A DNA stretch of 64,000 bases. Origin: Martinezella multihospitum (GTDB lineage: Bacteria; Pseudomonadota; Alphaproteobacteria; Rhizobiales; Rhizobiaceae). Below the pieces are notes generated by a model. That model did no database searches. It was given only the letters and a program-made list of their open reading frames with translations, and was not told the origin of the DNA. Numbering within the stretch: position 1 is the stretch's first letter; each line of letters begins with the position of its first letter. The stretch spans positions 310,001 through 374,000 of the forward strand of contig NZ_FMAG01000005.1 in the NCBI RefSeq assembly GCF_900094585.1, written 5' to 3'. Below, piece by piece: positions 43,102 to 51,631 of the stretch. The translations under genes were made by a program, and so were the position numbers.

Positions 43102-44281
43102 TCTCGAACCAGCGCTGGATGAAGGTCTGGTAGATCCCGGTCAGCGTTTCGAGATCCGAGATTGCCACACGCTCATCGACCATGTGCATGGTCTGGCCGA
43201 CGAGACCAAACTCCACGACGGGGCAGTAGTCCTTGATATAGCGGGCATCGGAGGTGCCGCCGGTGGTCGAAAGTGCCGGCCTTTGGCCGGTGACGTTCTC
43301 GATGGCGGCAGAGAGCGAGGCGATCAGCGCGTTGTTGCGCGTCAGGAACACCTGGCTCGGGCGCTCCGACCAGGCGATGTCGTATTTTGCCGGCGGACGC
43401 CCGGGGCGCAGCGTTTGGTCGGCTGCAGCAGCATCCAGACGGGCCAGGATTTCAGCCTTTAGCGTGTCGGCCGTCCACGTATCGTTGAAACGGATGTTGA
43501 AGGTGGCGGTTGCCTTGGCGGGAATGACGTTGGTGGCGGCATTGCCGACATCGATCGTCGTCACCTCGAGGTTCGACGGCTGGAAATTGTCCGTGCCGGC
43601 GTCGAAGGGCGGATCGAGCAGCGCTTCCGTCAGCTTGATGATGCTACGCACCGGATTGTCGGCGAGGTGCGGATAGGCGGCGTGGCCCTGGACGCCGTGG
43701 GCGGTGATGGTGCCGGAGATCGAGCCGCGGCGGCCGATCTTGATCATGTCGCCGAGCCTGTCCGGATTGGTCGGTTCGCCGACGAGGGAGGCATCCCATG
43801 TCTCGCCGCGTTCGGCTGCCCATTGCAGCAGCTTGATCGTGCCGTTGATTGCCGGACCTTCTTCGTCGCCTGTTATCAGGAAGGAGATCGAGCCGGCCGG
43901 CTTGCCGTGCTTTTCAATATGACGCGCAACCGCTGCGACGAAGCAGGCAATGCCGCCCTTCATATCGACGGCGCCACGGCCGAAAAGCTCGCCATCGGCG
44001 ATTTCGGCGGCAAAGGGCGGGTGGCTCCAAGAGGCAGCATCGCCGACAGGAACGACATCCGTATGCCCCGCAAACATCAGGTGCGGCCCATCCGTGCCGA
44101 GCCGGGCATAGAGATTTTCGATATCGGGCGTTCCCGGCTCGCTCGCAGTCATGCGCTCCACCTTGAAACCGAGCGGCGCGAGCATGTCGGCAAGCGCGGT
44201 CAGCGCGCCGCCTTCGGCTGGGGTGACGGAGGCGCAGCGGATCAGGGTCTGCAGATTCGTGATGGGATTCGTAACAGTCAT
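43088..44281 (-). CDS. dapE: Succinyl-diaminopimelate desuccinylase
   Basis: A 397-residue M20-family zinc hydrolase in the succinylase branch of lysine and meso-diaminopimelate synthesis. Metal-binding motifs are MFAGHTDVVPVGD, GRGAVDMKGGIACF and TGDEEGPAINGT. The dimerisation domain begins near residue 180 (GRRGSISGTI), and the late MHMVDERVAI His closes the site. ATG 44281 (MTVTNPITNLQTLIRCASVTP) matches homologues; the ATG at 44323 is less likely. It lies downstream of dapD, consecutive-pathway genes with a 159-base gap holding a hairpin. Confidence 0.96.
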   Translation of the reverse strand: MTVTNPITNLQTLIRCASVTPAEGGALTALADMLAPLGFKVERMTASEPGTPDIENLYARLGTDGPHLMFAGHTDVVPVGDAASWSHPPFAAEIADGELFGRGAVDMKGGIACFVAAVARHIEKHGKPAGSISFLITGDEEGPAINGTIKLLQWAAERGETWDASLVGEPTNPDRLGDMIKIGRRGSISGTITAHGVQGHAAYPHLADNPVRSIIKLTEALLDPPFDAGTDNFQPSNLEVTTIDVGNAATNVIPAKATATFNIRFNDTWTADTLKAEILARLDAAAADQTLRPGRPPAKYDIAWSERPSQVFLTRNNALIASLSAAIENVTGQRPALSTTGGTSDARYIKDYCPVVEFGLVGQTMHMVDERVAISDLETLTGIYQTFIQRWFENADL

Positions 44282-44398
44282 CGGAGGCAACTTATCCGGC
44301 GGGAAATGGCAAAGCGATGGCAAAGGATCGGCGATGAGTCGAAAATCCTTGCCGCGATTCCAGCAATCGCACAGGCATGCTCACCCGGCAAGCATGAG

Positions 44399-44426
44399 GG
44401 AAGCGCGATATGGCAACCGCGCTTCC
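44399..44426 (-). terminator. Strong hairpin between dapD and dapE
   Basis: GGAAGCGCG (44399-44407) and CGCGCTTCC (44418-44426) form a perfect 9-bp stem with a 10-base loop, 15 bases after the dapD stop. On the minus strand the T-run lies before the stem, so it is not a standard terminator. It may protect the dapD 3' end or partly stop transcription into dapE. Confidence 0.45.
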
Positions 44427-44440
44427 AAAAAATTCTAAAA

Positions 44441-45298
44441 TCAGTCGCGCAGCAGCTCGTTGATGCCGGTCTTCGAGCGGGTCTTTTCATCGACGCGCTT
44501 GACGATGACGGCGCAATAGAGGCTGGGGGCCGGCTGGCCATTGGCCATGGTATTGCCGCTCGGCAACGCGCCGGCGACGACGACCGAGTAAGGCGGCACT
44601 TCGCCATAGGTGATCTCGCCGGTGGCACGATCGACGATCTTGGTGGACTTGCCGATGAAGACGCCCATGCCGAGCACCGATCCTTCGCGCACGATGCAGC
44701 CTTCGACGACTTCGGAGCGGGCACCGATGAAGCAATTGTCCTCGATGATGGTCGGGCCGGCCTGCATCGGCTCCAGTACGCCGCCGATGCCGACGCCACC
44801 CGAGAGATGCACATGCTTGCCGATCTGGGCGCAGGAGCCGACCGTCGCCCAGGTGTCGACCATGGTGCCTTCGCCGACATAGGCGCCGAGATTGACGAAG
44901 GACGGCATCAGGATCGCGTTGGGAGCGATATAGGCGGAATGACGCACGACTGCGTTCGGTACGGCGCGGAAGCCGGCTTCGCGGAAGCGGTTCTCGCCCC
45001 AGCCTTCGAACTTCGAGGGAACCTTGTCCCACCAGGTGGCGCCGCCGGAGCCGCCTTCGACGATCTTCATATCGTTCAGGCGGAAGGAGAGCAGAACCGC
45101 TTTCTTGAGCCATTGGTTGACCGTCCAGTTCCCATCGGCGCCACGTTCGGCCACGCGAACCTTGCCGCTATCGAGAAGATTGAGCGCGGTTTCGACGGCA
45201 TCGCGGACTTCGCCGCGCGTCGACGTGTTCACATTGTCGCGATTGTCGAAGGCAGCCTCGATGGACTTTTCGAGGGAGGCGAGGTCGGTAGCGCTCAT
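44441..45298 (-). CDS. dapD: 2,3,4,5-tetrahydropyridine-2,6-dicarboxylate N-succinyltransferase
   Basis: A 285-residue acyltransferase that adds succinyl from succinyl-CoA in the diaminopimelate pathway. The C-terminal two-thirds show the hexapeptide-repeat left-handed beta-helix (VVRHSAYIAPNAILMPSFVN through GVGIGGVLEPMQAGPTIIED). The N-terminal helical domain holds EVRDAVETALNLLDSGKVRVAE. It is the first gene of the minus-strand dapD-dapE-membrane protein set and is divergent from the LOG-family gene, with a 215-base promoter region. Confidence 0.97.
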   Translation of the reverse strand: MSATDLASLEKSIEAAFDNRDNVNTSTRGEVRDAVETALNLLDSGKVRVAERGADGNWTVNQWLKKAVLLSFRLNDMKIVEGGSGGATWWDKVPSKFEGWGENRFREAGFRAVPNAVVRHSAYIAPNAILMPSFVNLGAYVGEGTMVDTWATVGSCAQIGKHVHLSGGVGIGGVLEPMQAGPTIIEDNCFIGARSEVVEGCIVREGSVLGMGVFIGKSTKIVDRATGEITYGEVPPYSVVVAGALPSGNTMANGQPAPSLYCAVIVKRVDEKTRSKTGINELLRD

Positions 45299-45513
45299 GG
45301 GAATTCCTTACAACGTCAGGGCCTATCGTGATTTCCGGCTAAAGGTCCGGAAGCGGTCGATTGGTCCTATAGCATGGATGCCGAAAATGGAATGTCTTTT
45401 CCGCGCCGATTGAGCTTGGATTCAAGGCGTTGTAGGGGCATATGCAAGAGCTTGGGCATTCCTGTCCTTCGGCAGGAAAGACCCGTCATGATCGATTCGA
45501 AAGGCATGAATAG

Positions 45514-46386
45514 ATGAGCAAGGGGAAGAACGGCAGGCTGAGGCGCAAGGATGGGGTTTGGGACCCGTTGAAGACGAGCTCGGCAGACAAGCAGCGAGCC
45601 GAGTCGGTGCCGCGCACGCCGCAGTCGATGTCGCCTTCCTACCGGCTTGCCTATGCGGATGAGGATTTCCTGTGCCGTGAGGAATTGCGGCCCATCCGCC
45701 TGCAGCTGGAATTGCTGAAGACCGAAATGTCGCTGACCGAGCGCGGCATCAAGTCGACCGTCGTGATGTTCGGCGGCGCGCGCATTCCCGCCCCCGGCAC
45801 CAATGCCTGGGCTGCCCGCAACGACGTGCAGCGCGCCAATCTCGAGGCAGCATCGGTCTATTACGAGGAGGCGCGCAAGTTCGCCAGGCTCTGCTCGCGC
45901 TATTCCGCCGGCTTCGATTACCACGAATATGTCGTCGTCACCGGCGGCGGCCCGGGTGTGATGGAAGCGGGCAATCGCGGTGCGGCCGAAGAAGGTGCGC
46001 CGTCGATCGGCCTCAACATCGTGCTGCCGCACGAGCAGGCGCCGAACGCCTACGTGACGCCGGAGCTCAGCTTTAATTTCCATTATTTCGCAATCCGCAA
46101 GATGCACTTCATGGTGCGCGCCAAGGCGATCGCAGTGTTTCCAGGCGGCTTCGGCACGCTCGACGAATTGTTTGAATGCCTGACGCTGATCCAGACCGGC
46201 CGCATGGAGCGCCTGCCGCTCATTCTCTTCGGCGAAAAGTTCTGGCGCAGCATCATCAACTTCGAGGCGCTTGCCGAATTCGGTACGATCGCGCCCGATG
46301 ATGTCAACCTGATCAGCTTCGTCGATACCGCCGACGAGGCCTGGAAGATCGTCACCGATTTCTACGAGCACGATAACGGCCACTGA
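45514..46386 (+). CDS. LOG-family (TIGR00730-type) Rossmann protein
   Basis: A 290-residue protein. The C-terminal lysine-decarboxylase-like (LOG) domain has GGGPGVMEAGNRGA near residue 146 and PGGFGTLDELFE near 210. An N-terminal extension of about 60 basic residues (KGKNGRLRRKDG...) makes it longer than plant-type LOG. LOG enzymes release cytokinin free bases from ribotides; the longer bacterial forms are often nucleotide 5'-monophosphate nucleosidases. The substrate is unproven. It converges with the EF-hand gene at a shared terminator. Confidence 0.88.
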   Translation: MSKGKNGRLRRKDGVWDPLKTSSADKQRAESVPRTPQSMSPSYRLAYADEDFLCREELRPIRLQLELLKTEMSLTERGIKSTVVMFGGARIPAPGTNAWAARNDVQRANLEAASVYYEEARKFARLCSRYSAGFDYHEYVVVTGGGPGVMEAGNRGAAEEGAPSIGLNIVLPHEQAPNAYVTPELSFNFHYFAIRKMHFMVRAKAIAVFPGGFGTLDELFECLTLIQTGRMERLPLILFGEKFWRSIINFEALAEFGTIAPDDVNLISFVDTADEAWKIVTDFYEHDNGH

Positions 46387-46392
46387 CAGTGA

Positions 46393-46426
46393 AAAGCCCG
46401 CCTTCGCTTGGGCGACGGCGGGCTTT
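46393..46426. terminator. Bidirectional terminator between LOG and EF-hand genes
   Basis: AAAGCCCGCC (46393-46402) and GGCGGGCTTT (46417-46426) form a perfect 10-bp stem between convergent genes. A/T-rich flanks on both sides let it work in both directions. Confidence 0.85.
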
Positions 46427-46455
46427 CGATCGTTGATATTGTCGAAGCGACGAGC

Positions 46456-47169
46456 TTACAGCAGCGGACGGCCCGGCATGTCGTCCAGGTTGACCACGCC
46501 GTCGTGGTTGCGGTCCAGCCGGTCGAAGAGCTTGTTCATGGCGTCTTCGGCTTCCTTCTTGCTGATCTGGCCGCTTTGGTCAGTATCTGCGAAGCGGAAG
46601 ATCATCGCGCCGCGCATGAAACCGCCTTCGTGCATGAAGCGGCCATGCGGCCTGTGATGACGATGGCCTTCGCCGCCATTGCCGTTGTCATTGTCGTTTT
46701 GGGCCTGGTCGTTCTTGGATTGGTCGGCCGGAGCCTGATTGCCCTGCGCCTGATTGCCCTGGGCTTGATCGCTTTGAGCCTGGTCGCCGCCCTGCGCCTG
46801 GCCATTTTGAGCCTGATCGCCATCGGCCTTGGCATGCTCGGCTCGCCACTGCTTGAACTGCTCCTGGCGGTAGGCGCGATATTCGCCGGGGGTGATTTCG
46901 CCATCATGGTTGACGTCGATCTGGTCGAAGATCTTGTCGACGCCCGCCTTCACCTCATCCTTGGTGAGCTTCGTGTCACCGGGATTGCCGAATTCCTTCA
47001 GCATGCGCACGTAAAGGACTTCAGGCGAAAAATGTGGTCTGTGCCAGCGGCCGTGATGATGTCTGCCCCCGCCATCGCCATCATGCGAAGCGGCGAGCGC
47101 TACCTGCGCGGCACCGCTGAGAAGCAGGGTTGCGGAAAGTCCAGCCAGAAGAAGTTTTTTCCCGTTCAT
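46456..47169 (-). CDS. Secreted EF-hand calcium-binding protein with His-rich and Gln-rich segments
   Basis: A 237-residue protein. A signal peptide (residues 1-27, ending ALA-A) targets it to the periplasm or outside. A His-rich stretch follows (RHHHGRWHRPH). Three EF-hand loops are readable: D85-E96 (DVNHDGEITPGE), D195-E206 (DTDQSGQISKKE) and D219-D230 (DRNHDGVVNLDD). Between loops 1 and 2 lies a low-complexity linker (116-168) of QAQ-type repeats, then a second His patch (HRHHRPHGRF). It probably binds Ca and perhaps transition metals. It resembles rhizobial calsymin-like proteins only in having EF-hands. No partner gene is evident. Confidence 0.88.
   Translation of the reverse strand: MNGKKLLLAGLSATLLLSGAAQVALAASHDGDGGGRHHHGRWHRPHFSPEVLYVRMLKEFGNPGDTKLTKDEVKAGVDKIFDQIDVNHDGEITPGEYRAYRQEQFKQWRAEHAKADGDQAQNGQAQGGDQAQSDQAQGNQAQGNQAPADQSKNDQAQNDNDNGNGGEGHRHHRPHGRFMHEGGFMRGAMIFRFADTDQSGQISKKEAEDAMNKLFDRLDRNHDGVVNLDDMPGRPLL
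46666..46824 (-). repeat. Degenerate tandem repeat coding the QAQ-rich linker
   Basis: The segment codes residues 116-168 of the EF-hand protein, with repeated DQAQ, NQAQ and GNQA units. In DNA this appears as repeated CTGATTGCC/CTGGTC-like units. Such arrays can change length between strains. Confidence 0.65.
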
Positions 47170-47342
47170 CGCTTTTCCTTTCGTGTCGAGGAATGGTCAA
47201 ACGATACGGCTGGCGGTCGAAAACGACCAATTAAACCTCTGTAAGGCGCATGAAACTTTCGTAACCCCGCCTTGGGTGTGCGTTTCCGCATTCCGAACGG
47301 AAAACCGCTGCGCACTTTTCCTGGAAGTGCTCAAATGGACGG

Positions 47343-48047
47343 TTAAACCAGCGCTTTCAGGAAAGCGGTGAGGTCATCGGTCACATAGTCGATGTGATCG
47401 TCTTCGCCGGTCGTTCGCTCCCACCATTCGACGACCGTCGTCTCGAGATTTTGCGGCACGAGCAGCACCGTCTTCATGCCAAGCGCCTTGGGTACGGTGA
47501 GGTTGCGCGGCAGGTCTTCGAACATGACGGCCCTCTTCGTGTCGACGCGATGCAGGCTCATGAATTTGTCGTAGGTCGTACCCGCCGGCTTCGGCACGTA
47601 GTCGGCCGCGACGATATCGAAAATGTCGTCGAAGCCATCGAGGATGCCAAGCGCACCGGCGGTTGCCTGGGCGTGTTTGACGCTGCCATTGGTGAAGATG
47701 AACTTGCGCCCCGGCAGCGCCTTGATGGCGGCGGCCAGTTCCGGCTGCGGCATCAGCGCCGAATAGTCGATCGCATGCGCCTTTTCCAGGAAGTCGTTGG
47801 GGTCGATGCCGTGGTGGATCATCAGACCCTGCAGCGTCGTGCCGTGATCGAGATAGTATTGCTTCTGTAGCTTGCGGGCGTCTTCACGTTCCATCTGCAG
47901 CAGGGCGGAGACGTAAGCCGTCATGTTCTTGTCGATCTGCGCGAAGAGATCGACATGATGCGGATAGAGCGTGTTGTCGAGATCGAACACCCAATCGCGG
48001 ATATCGGAGAAATCGGATGGCTCGGATAAGGTTTTTGTCTGGTTCAT
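47343..48047 (-). CDS. HAD-superfamily pyrimidine 5'-nucleotidase (SDT1-like)
   Basis: A 234-residue haloacid-dehalogenase-fold phosphatase. The nucleophile motif is DWVFDLDNTLYP (Asp22 and Asp24). FTNGSVKHAQAT gives motif II, KPAGTTYDKF carries the motif III Lys, and MFEDLPRNLTVPKALGM is motif IV. This pattern matches SDT1/PPN1-type enzymes that dephosphorylate pyrimidine nucleotides. It is divergent from the PEP-mutase-like gene and about 170 bases upstream of the EF-hand gene start. Confidence 0.88.
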   Translation of the reverse strand: MNQTKTLSEPSDFSDIRDWVFDLDNTLYPHHVDLFAQIDKNMTAYVSALLQMEREDARKLQKQYYLDHGTTLQGLMIHHGIDPNDFLEKAHAIDYSALMPQPELAAAIKALPGRKFIFTNGSVKHAQATAGALGILDGFDDIFDIVAADYVPKPAGTTYDKFMSLHRVDTKRAVMFEDLPRNLTVPKALGMKTVLLVPQNLETTVVEWWERTTGEDDHIDYVTDDLTAFLKALV

Positions 48048-48262
48048 AGGGCCTTATCGCATGCCCTTTCCTGAAAGGGGAAGGAAAATATTCATGCCGC
48101 GACATGCAGGTCACGACGACGAGATTGCCGGATGATTCAATGCCGGCTATGATTTTACTATTGATTTCCGGGGTTTTACTCTATCTGCCGTGTGAGGGAG
48201 GGCTTACGCTCTTCGGGTCGAGGAGCGGAGATCACCCGTTAGGGCTTTTCGGAGGGGATGCG

Positions 48263-49033
48263 ATGAGTCAGGTCGAAAAGGCGCAGGAATTTGCGCGGCT
48301 GCACAAGAAGGGCGAGCCGCTGATCCTATTCAATATTTGGGATGCGGGCTCTGCCAAGGCTGTCACGGAAGCCGGCGCCAAGGCGCTGGCAACGGGGAGT
48401 TGGTCGGTCGCCGCCGCCAATGGTTTCGGAGACGGCCAGGCAATCCCGCTATCGCTGCTGGCGGTGACCGCCAGGCTGATTTCGGTGACGAGCCCGTTGC
48501 CTCTCTCAGTCGATTTCGAAGGCGCTTATGCCGTCGAGCCTGAAGAGGTCGCCGCCAATGTCGAAAAGATCATGGATCACGGCGCCATCGGCATCAATTT
48601 CGAAGATCAGGTGATCGGCGGTCAAGGCGTTCATCCCATCGAAACGCAGGCGGCACGCATTCGCGCCATCCGCGAAATGGCCGATCGCCGGGAAATACCC
48701 TTGTTCATCAACGCCCGCACCGATCTTTTCCTGCAGGAAAGCGATACGGCACATCATCAGCTCCTGCTGGACGACGCCTTTCAGCGCGCCGATGCTTTTG
48801 CCGAGGCTGGTGCCAGCGGCTTCTTCGCGCCAGGCCTGGTCGAGCCGGAATTGATCGGCGCCCTCTGCGAACGCTCGCCTCTGCCGGTCAACATCATGGT
48901 GCGCCCGACGACCCCCGACAATGAGACCATGGCAAGGCTGGGCGTCAGCCGCATCAGCTACGGGCCGGCTCCCTATCGTTCGGTCATGGGAATGTTGAAA
49001 AGCGAGGCCGAAGCGATCTATCGGCCCTCCTGA
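48263..49033 (+). CDS. Isocitrate lyase / PEP mutase family protein
   Basis: A 256-residue TIM-barrel protein. Family blocks are NIWDAGSAKAVTEAGAKALATGSWSVA, VDFEGAYA (metal-binding Asp), GINFEDQVIGG and FINARTDLFL. It lacks the KKCGH catalytic loop of isocitrate lyase, so it belongs to the broader PEP-mutase/oxaloacetase-like group and its reaction is unknown. ATG 48263 follows GGAGGGG; a longer frame from 48104 would add an odd hydrophobic stretch and is not used. Confidence 0.87.
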   Translation: MSQVEKAQEFARLHKKGEPLILFNIWDAGSAKAVTEAGAKALATGSWSVAAANGFGDGQAIPLSLLAVTARLISVTSPLPLSVDFEGAYAVEPEEVAANVEKIMDHGAIGINFEDQVIGGQGVHPIETQAARIRAIREMADRREIPLFINARTDLFLQESDTAHHQLLLDDAFQRADAFAEAGASGFFAPGLVEPELIGALCERSPLPVNIMVRPTTPDNETMARLGVSRISYGPAPYRSVMGMLKSEAEAIYRPS

Positions 49034-49099
49034 CGAGCCTCTCGACGCTTCGCAATCACATTTGCGGAGCGCCTGAATTTTCTCGATGAACGCGCCCTG

Positions 49100-49987
49100 T
49101 CAGGGAACGATCAGCGTGCCTGCACCGCGTTCCGTGAAGATTTCGAGCAGGACCGAATGGGCCGTCTTGCCGTTCAGAATGACGACGCCCTGAACACCGG
49201 CCTTGATGGCGTCGATGCAGGTTTCGACCTTCGGGATCATGCCGCCGGAAATCGTGCCGTCGGCGATCAGGGCATGGGCCTGGGCGACGGAAAGCTCCTT
49301 GATGAGCTGGCCTTGCTTGTCGAGGACGCCCGGAACATCTGTCAGGAACAGCAGGCGGGTGGCGCTGAGCGCGCCGGCAATCGCGCCGGCGAAAGTATCG
49401 GCGTTGATGTTGTAGGTCGCACCGTCGCGGCCGGGGGCGACTGGAGCGATGACCGGGATCATCTCGGACTTGGCAAGCAGGTCGAGCAGCGTGCGGTCGA
49501 CTTCGACCACTTCACCGACAAAGCCGAGATCGAGCACACGCTCGATATTGGAATCCGGGTCCTTGATGGTCTTGTGCGCCTTTTCGGCGAAGACCATGTT
49601 GCCGTCCTTGCCGCAAAGGCCGATCGCCCATTCGCCGGTCTGGTTGATCAGCGCGACGATTTCCTTGTTGATCGAGCCAGCGAGCACCATCTCGACGATC
49701 TCGACCGTCTTCTGATCGGTGACGCGCAGGCCGCCTTCGAATTTCGATTCGATGCCCATCTTCGTCAGCATGGCGCCGATCTGCGGGCCGCCGCCATGAA
49801 CGACGATCGGGTTGACGCCCGACTGCTTCAACAGGGCGATATCGGCGGCAAAGGCCTTGCCGAGTTCGACATTGCCCATGGCATGGCCACCGTATTTCAC
49901 GACGATGGTCTTGTTTTCATAACGCTGCATGTAGGGCAGCGCCTGTGCGAGCAGGTTGGCTTGGAGTTCGCTTTGGGCTTCGGACAT
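49100..49987 (-). CDS. argB: Acetylglutamate kinase
   Basis: A 295-residue kinase of the arginine/ornithine pathway. The N-terminal ATP site TIVVKYGGHAMG, the substrate site IVVHGGGPQIGAML and the late NINADTFAGAIAGALSA are all present. The N-terminal helix (about 1-25) is long, as in hexameric arginine-inhibited forms that bind PII. That links it to GlnD, which modifies PII, in the same window. It normally follows engB; here the ECF/fasciclin block lies between. Confidence 0.96.
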   Translation of the reverse strand: MSEAQSELQANLLAQALPYMQRYENKTIVVKYGGHAMGNVELGKAFAADIALLKQSGVNPIVVHGGGPQIGAMLTKMGIESKFEGGLRVTDQKTVEIVEMVLAGSINKEIVALINQTGEWAIGLCGKDGNMVFAEKAHKTIKDPDSNIERVLDLGFVGEVVEVDRTLLDLLAKSEMIPVIAPVAPGRDGATYNINADTFAGAIAGALSATRLLFLTDVPGVLDKQGQLIKELSVAQAHALIADGTISGGMIPKVETCIDAIKAGVQGVVILNGKTAHSVLLEIFTERGAGTLIVP

Positions 49988-50123
49988 GGTGCACCCTTCG
50001 GAATTGATCGCGGCCTTTTATCTCAAGTTTTTGACAGAGGGAATAATGATCTCGGGATTAAAGCATGTCGCACAAAAGTCTGCAGCGGTTTTGCGGCAAC
50101 GATATGCGTAAAATCAAAGACCT

Positions 50124-50163
50124 AAAGCGCGAAAAGCGTATCTGAAAGATCGCGCTGCGCTTT
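50124..50163. repeat. Inverted repeat in the sigma-factor upstream region
   Basis: AAAGCGC (50124-50130) and GCGCTTT (50157-50163) are perfect 7-base inverted arms with additional GC complementarity inside. It resembles another short palindromic repeat class of Rhizobium and lies 110 bases before the sigma gene. Confidence 0.5.
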
Positions 50164-50272
50164 CGTTGACGCTATGTCACATTAGCGTCGCCGAAATTGA
50201 TGGCGTAGACACGTTTGCCGAAGCGAAGTTTTCTTCTAAAGATGATGCAGGCGTCGCACCCCGGGGATTTGG

Positions 50273-50812
50273 ATGGCGAGCGAGGAGACGGAAGCGCTGA
50301 TCGGCCGCATCGCCATGCGCGACCAGAAGGCCTTTGCCGCACTCTACAAGCGTACCAGCCCGAAACTCCTCGGTGTTTGCCTGCGTATCGTCGGCAACAA
50401 GGCGGATGCGGAAGAGGTTTTGCAGGAGGTCTATATCAAGGTCTGGCAGCGAGCCGAACAGTTTGCCGTTGCGGAAGGGCCGGCCATGCCCTGGCTGATG
50501 ACGATCGCGCGCCATCGCGCCATCGATTTCATCCGCGCCCGCAAGCCCGTGGCCGACGAAATAGATAGCGCTTACGATCTTGCCGACCTGGAACCCGGCC
50601 CCGAAGAGCAAGCAATCGTGAAGGGAGAGGGGAGGCGGATTGACAGGTGCATGGAAGAGTTGGAAGCTGATCGTGCGCGGGCTGTTCGCAGCGCCTATGT
50701 CGAGGGCTTGAGCTACCAAGAGCTCGCCGACCAACACGCTGTGCCACTGAATACTATGCGCACCTGGCTGCGCCGAAGCCTGATCAGACTGAGAGAGTGC
50801 ATGGACCGATGA
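50273..50812 (+). CDS. ECF RNA polymerase sigma factor (SigK/ECF19-like)
   Basis: A 179-residue group 4 sigma factor. Region 2 covers about residues 22-92 (KAFAALYKRTSPKLLGVCLRIVGNKADAEEVLQEVYIKVWQ, then PWLMTIARHRAIDFIRARK). Region 4 covers about 118-175, with the HTH GLSYQELADQHAVPLNTMRTWLRRSLIRLREC. Its stop overlaps the anti-sigma start (ATGA). The gene trio with an RskA-type anti-sigma factor and a fasciclin protein matches the SigK arrangement of actinobacteria. Activation is expected when the membrane anti-sigma is degraded or inactivated. Confidence 0.92.
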   Translation: MASEETEALIGRIAMRDQKAFAALYKRTSPKLLGVCLRIVGNKADAEEVLQEVYIKVWQRAEQFAVAEGPAMPWLMTIARHRAIDFIRARKPVADEIDSAYDLADLEPGPEEQAIVKGEGRRIDRCMEELEADRARAVRSAYVEGLSYQELADQHAVPLNTMRTWLRRSLIRLRECMDR

Positions 50813-51522
50813 GTACGCCCGATCAAAGCAAGGGAGGCCGCTCCCGCGATGAAGTCCTGGCCGGAGAATATGTGCTTGGCGTGCTTTCCCTGGAGGACCG
50901 GCAGAAGGTCGAGCGCCGCATGCGCAGCGACCGCCAGTTTGCCGCCATCGTCAGCCGCTGGGAGCAGAACCTCTCGGAATTCAATGAGGAATATGAGGCG
51001 GTGACGCCTGCGGCCGCTGTATTTCCAAAGATAGAAAAGCGGATTTTCGGCGAAGCGGCGTTCGGCGCCCATCTCTGGAATTCGCTGATGCTGTGGCGCT
51101 CGGTCGCCTTCGGCTCGCTGTTCTTGGCCGCCGGCGTACTCGTCTTCGCCATCACGAATGAAGGCGGCTTGCGCACGAGTCCGGGCAAGCAGCTCACCGC
51201 ATCCCTTTCCGGCCAGAACAGTCCCTTCAATCTCCTTGCCAATTACGACGTCGCCAATGGGCGTCTGAAAATTACGCCGGTCGCCGCTGGTAAGCCCGAG
51301 GAGAAATCGCTGGAGCTCTGGCTGATTCGCGGCAGCGATCCCGCCGAGGCGCTGGGCATCCTGCCACCGACCGGCGATGGCGAAATCGTCTTGTCGCCGG
51401 AACTTCACGCCAAATTAACTGAGGGCGCCATCATCGCCGTTAGTGTCGAGCCCTTTGGCGGCTCACCGACCGGCAAACCGACGGGCGATGTGGTTGCTTC
51501 CGGTACGATCCATTTGCCCTGA
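50809..51522 (+). CDS. RskA-like membrane anti-sigma factor
   Basis: A 237-residue protein. The N-terminal cytoplasmic part (GEYVLGVLSLEDRQKVERRM...) would bind the sigma factor. It lacks the zinc-binding HxxxCxxC motif of many anti-sigma factors. One transmembrane helix lies near residues 100-120 (SVAFGSLFLAAGVLVFAI). The periplasmic C-terminal RskA domain follows, with SLELWLIRGSDPAEALGIL and LSPELHAKLTEGAIIAVSVEPFGGSPTGKPTGDVVASG. It is coupled to the sigma gene (ATGA). It probably holds the sigma factor inactive until a periplasmic signal triggers release. Confidence 0.9.
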   Translation: MSTPDQSKGGRSRDEVLAGEYVLGVLSLEDRQKVERRMRSDRQFAAIVSRWEQNLSEFNEEYEAVTPAAAVFPKIEKRIFGEAAFGAHLWNSLMLWRSVAFGSLFLAAGVLVFAITNEGGLRTSPGKQLTASLSGQNSPFNLLANYDVANGRLKITPVAAGKPEEKSLELWLIRGSDPAEALGILPPTGDGEIVLSPELHAKLTEGAIIAVSVEPFGGSPTGKPTGDVVASGTIHLP

Positions 51523-51554
51523 GGAATTTCGGCTCGCGAAAAACGATCGCGGCT

Positions 51555-51581
51555 GAAACTCTTTATCCGCGTGCTCCGTAT
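51555..51581 (+). promoter_or_regulatory. Candidate ECF-type promoter of the fasciclin gene
   Basis: GAAAC (51555-51559) and CGTAT (51577-51581) are 17 bases apart, as in many ECF promoters, about 50 bases before the fasciclin ATG. A small hairpin CCCCG/CGGGG (51592-51607) and an AG-rich ribosome site follow. The same pair was not found before the sigma gene, so this is weak. Confidence 0.3.
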
Positions 51582-51631
51582 CTTCTTCCGACCCCGCCTG
51601 ATCGGGGCAACACAGAGGAAGAGGAGACGTT

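Noticed and set aside
43667..45331. Open frame of 554 codons antisense to dapE and dapD
   Set aside because: High-GC antisense artefact; both minus-strand genes have all their active-site motifs.
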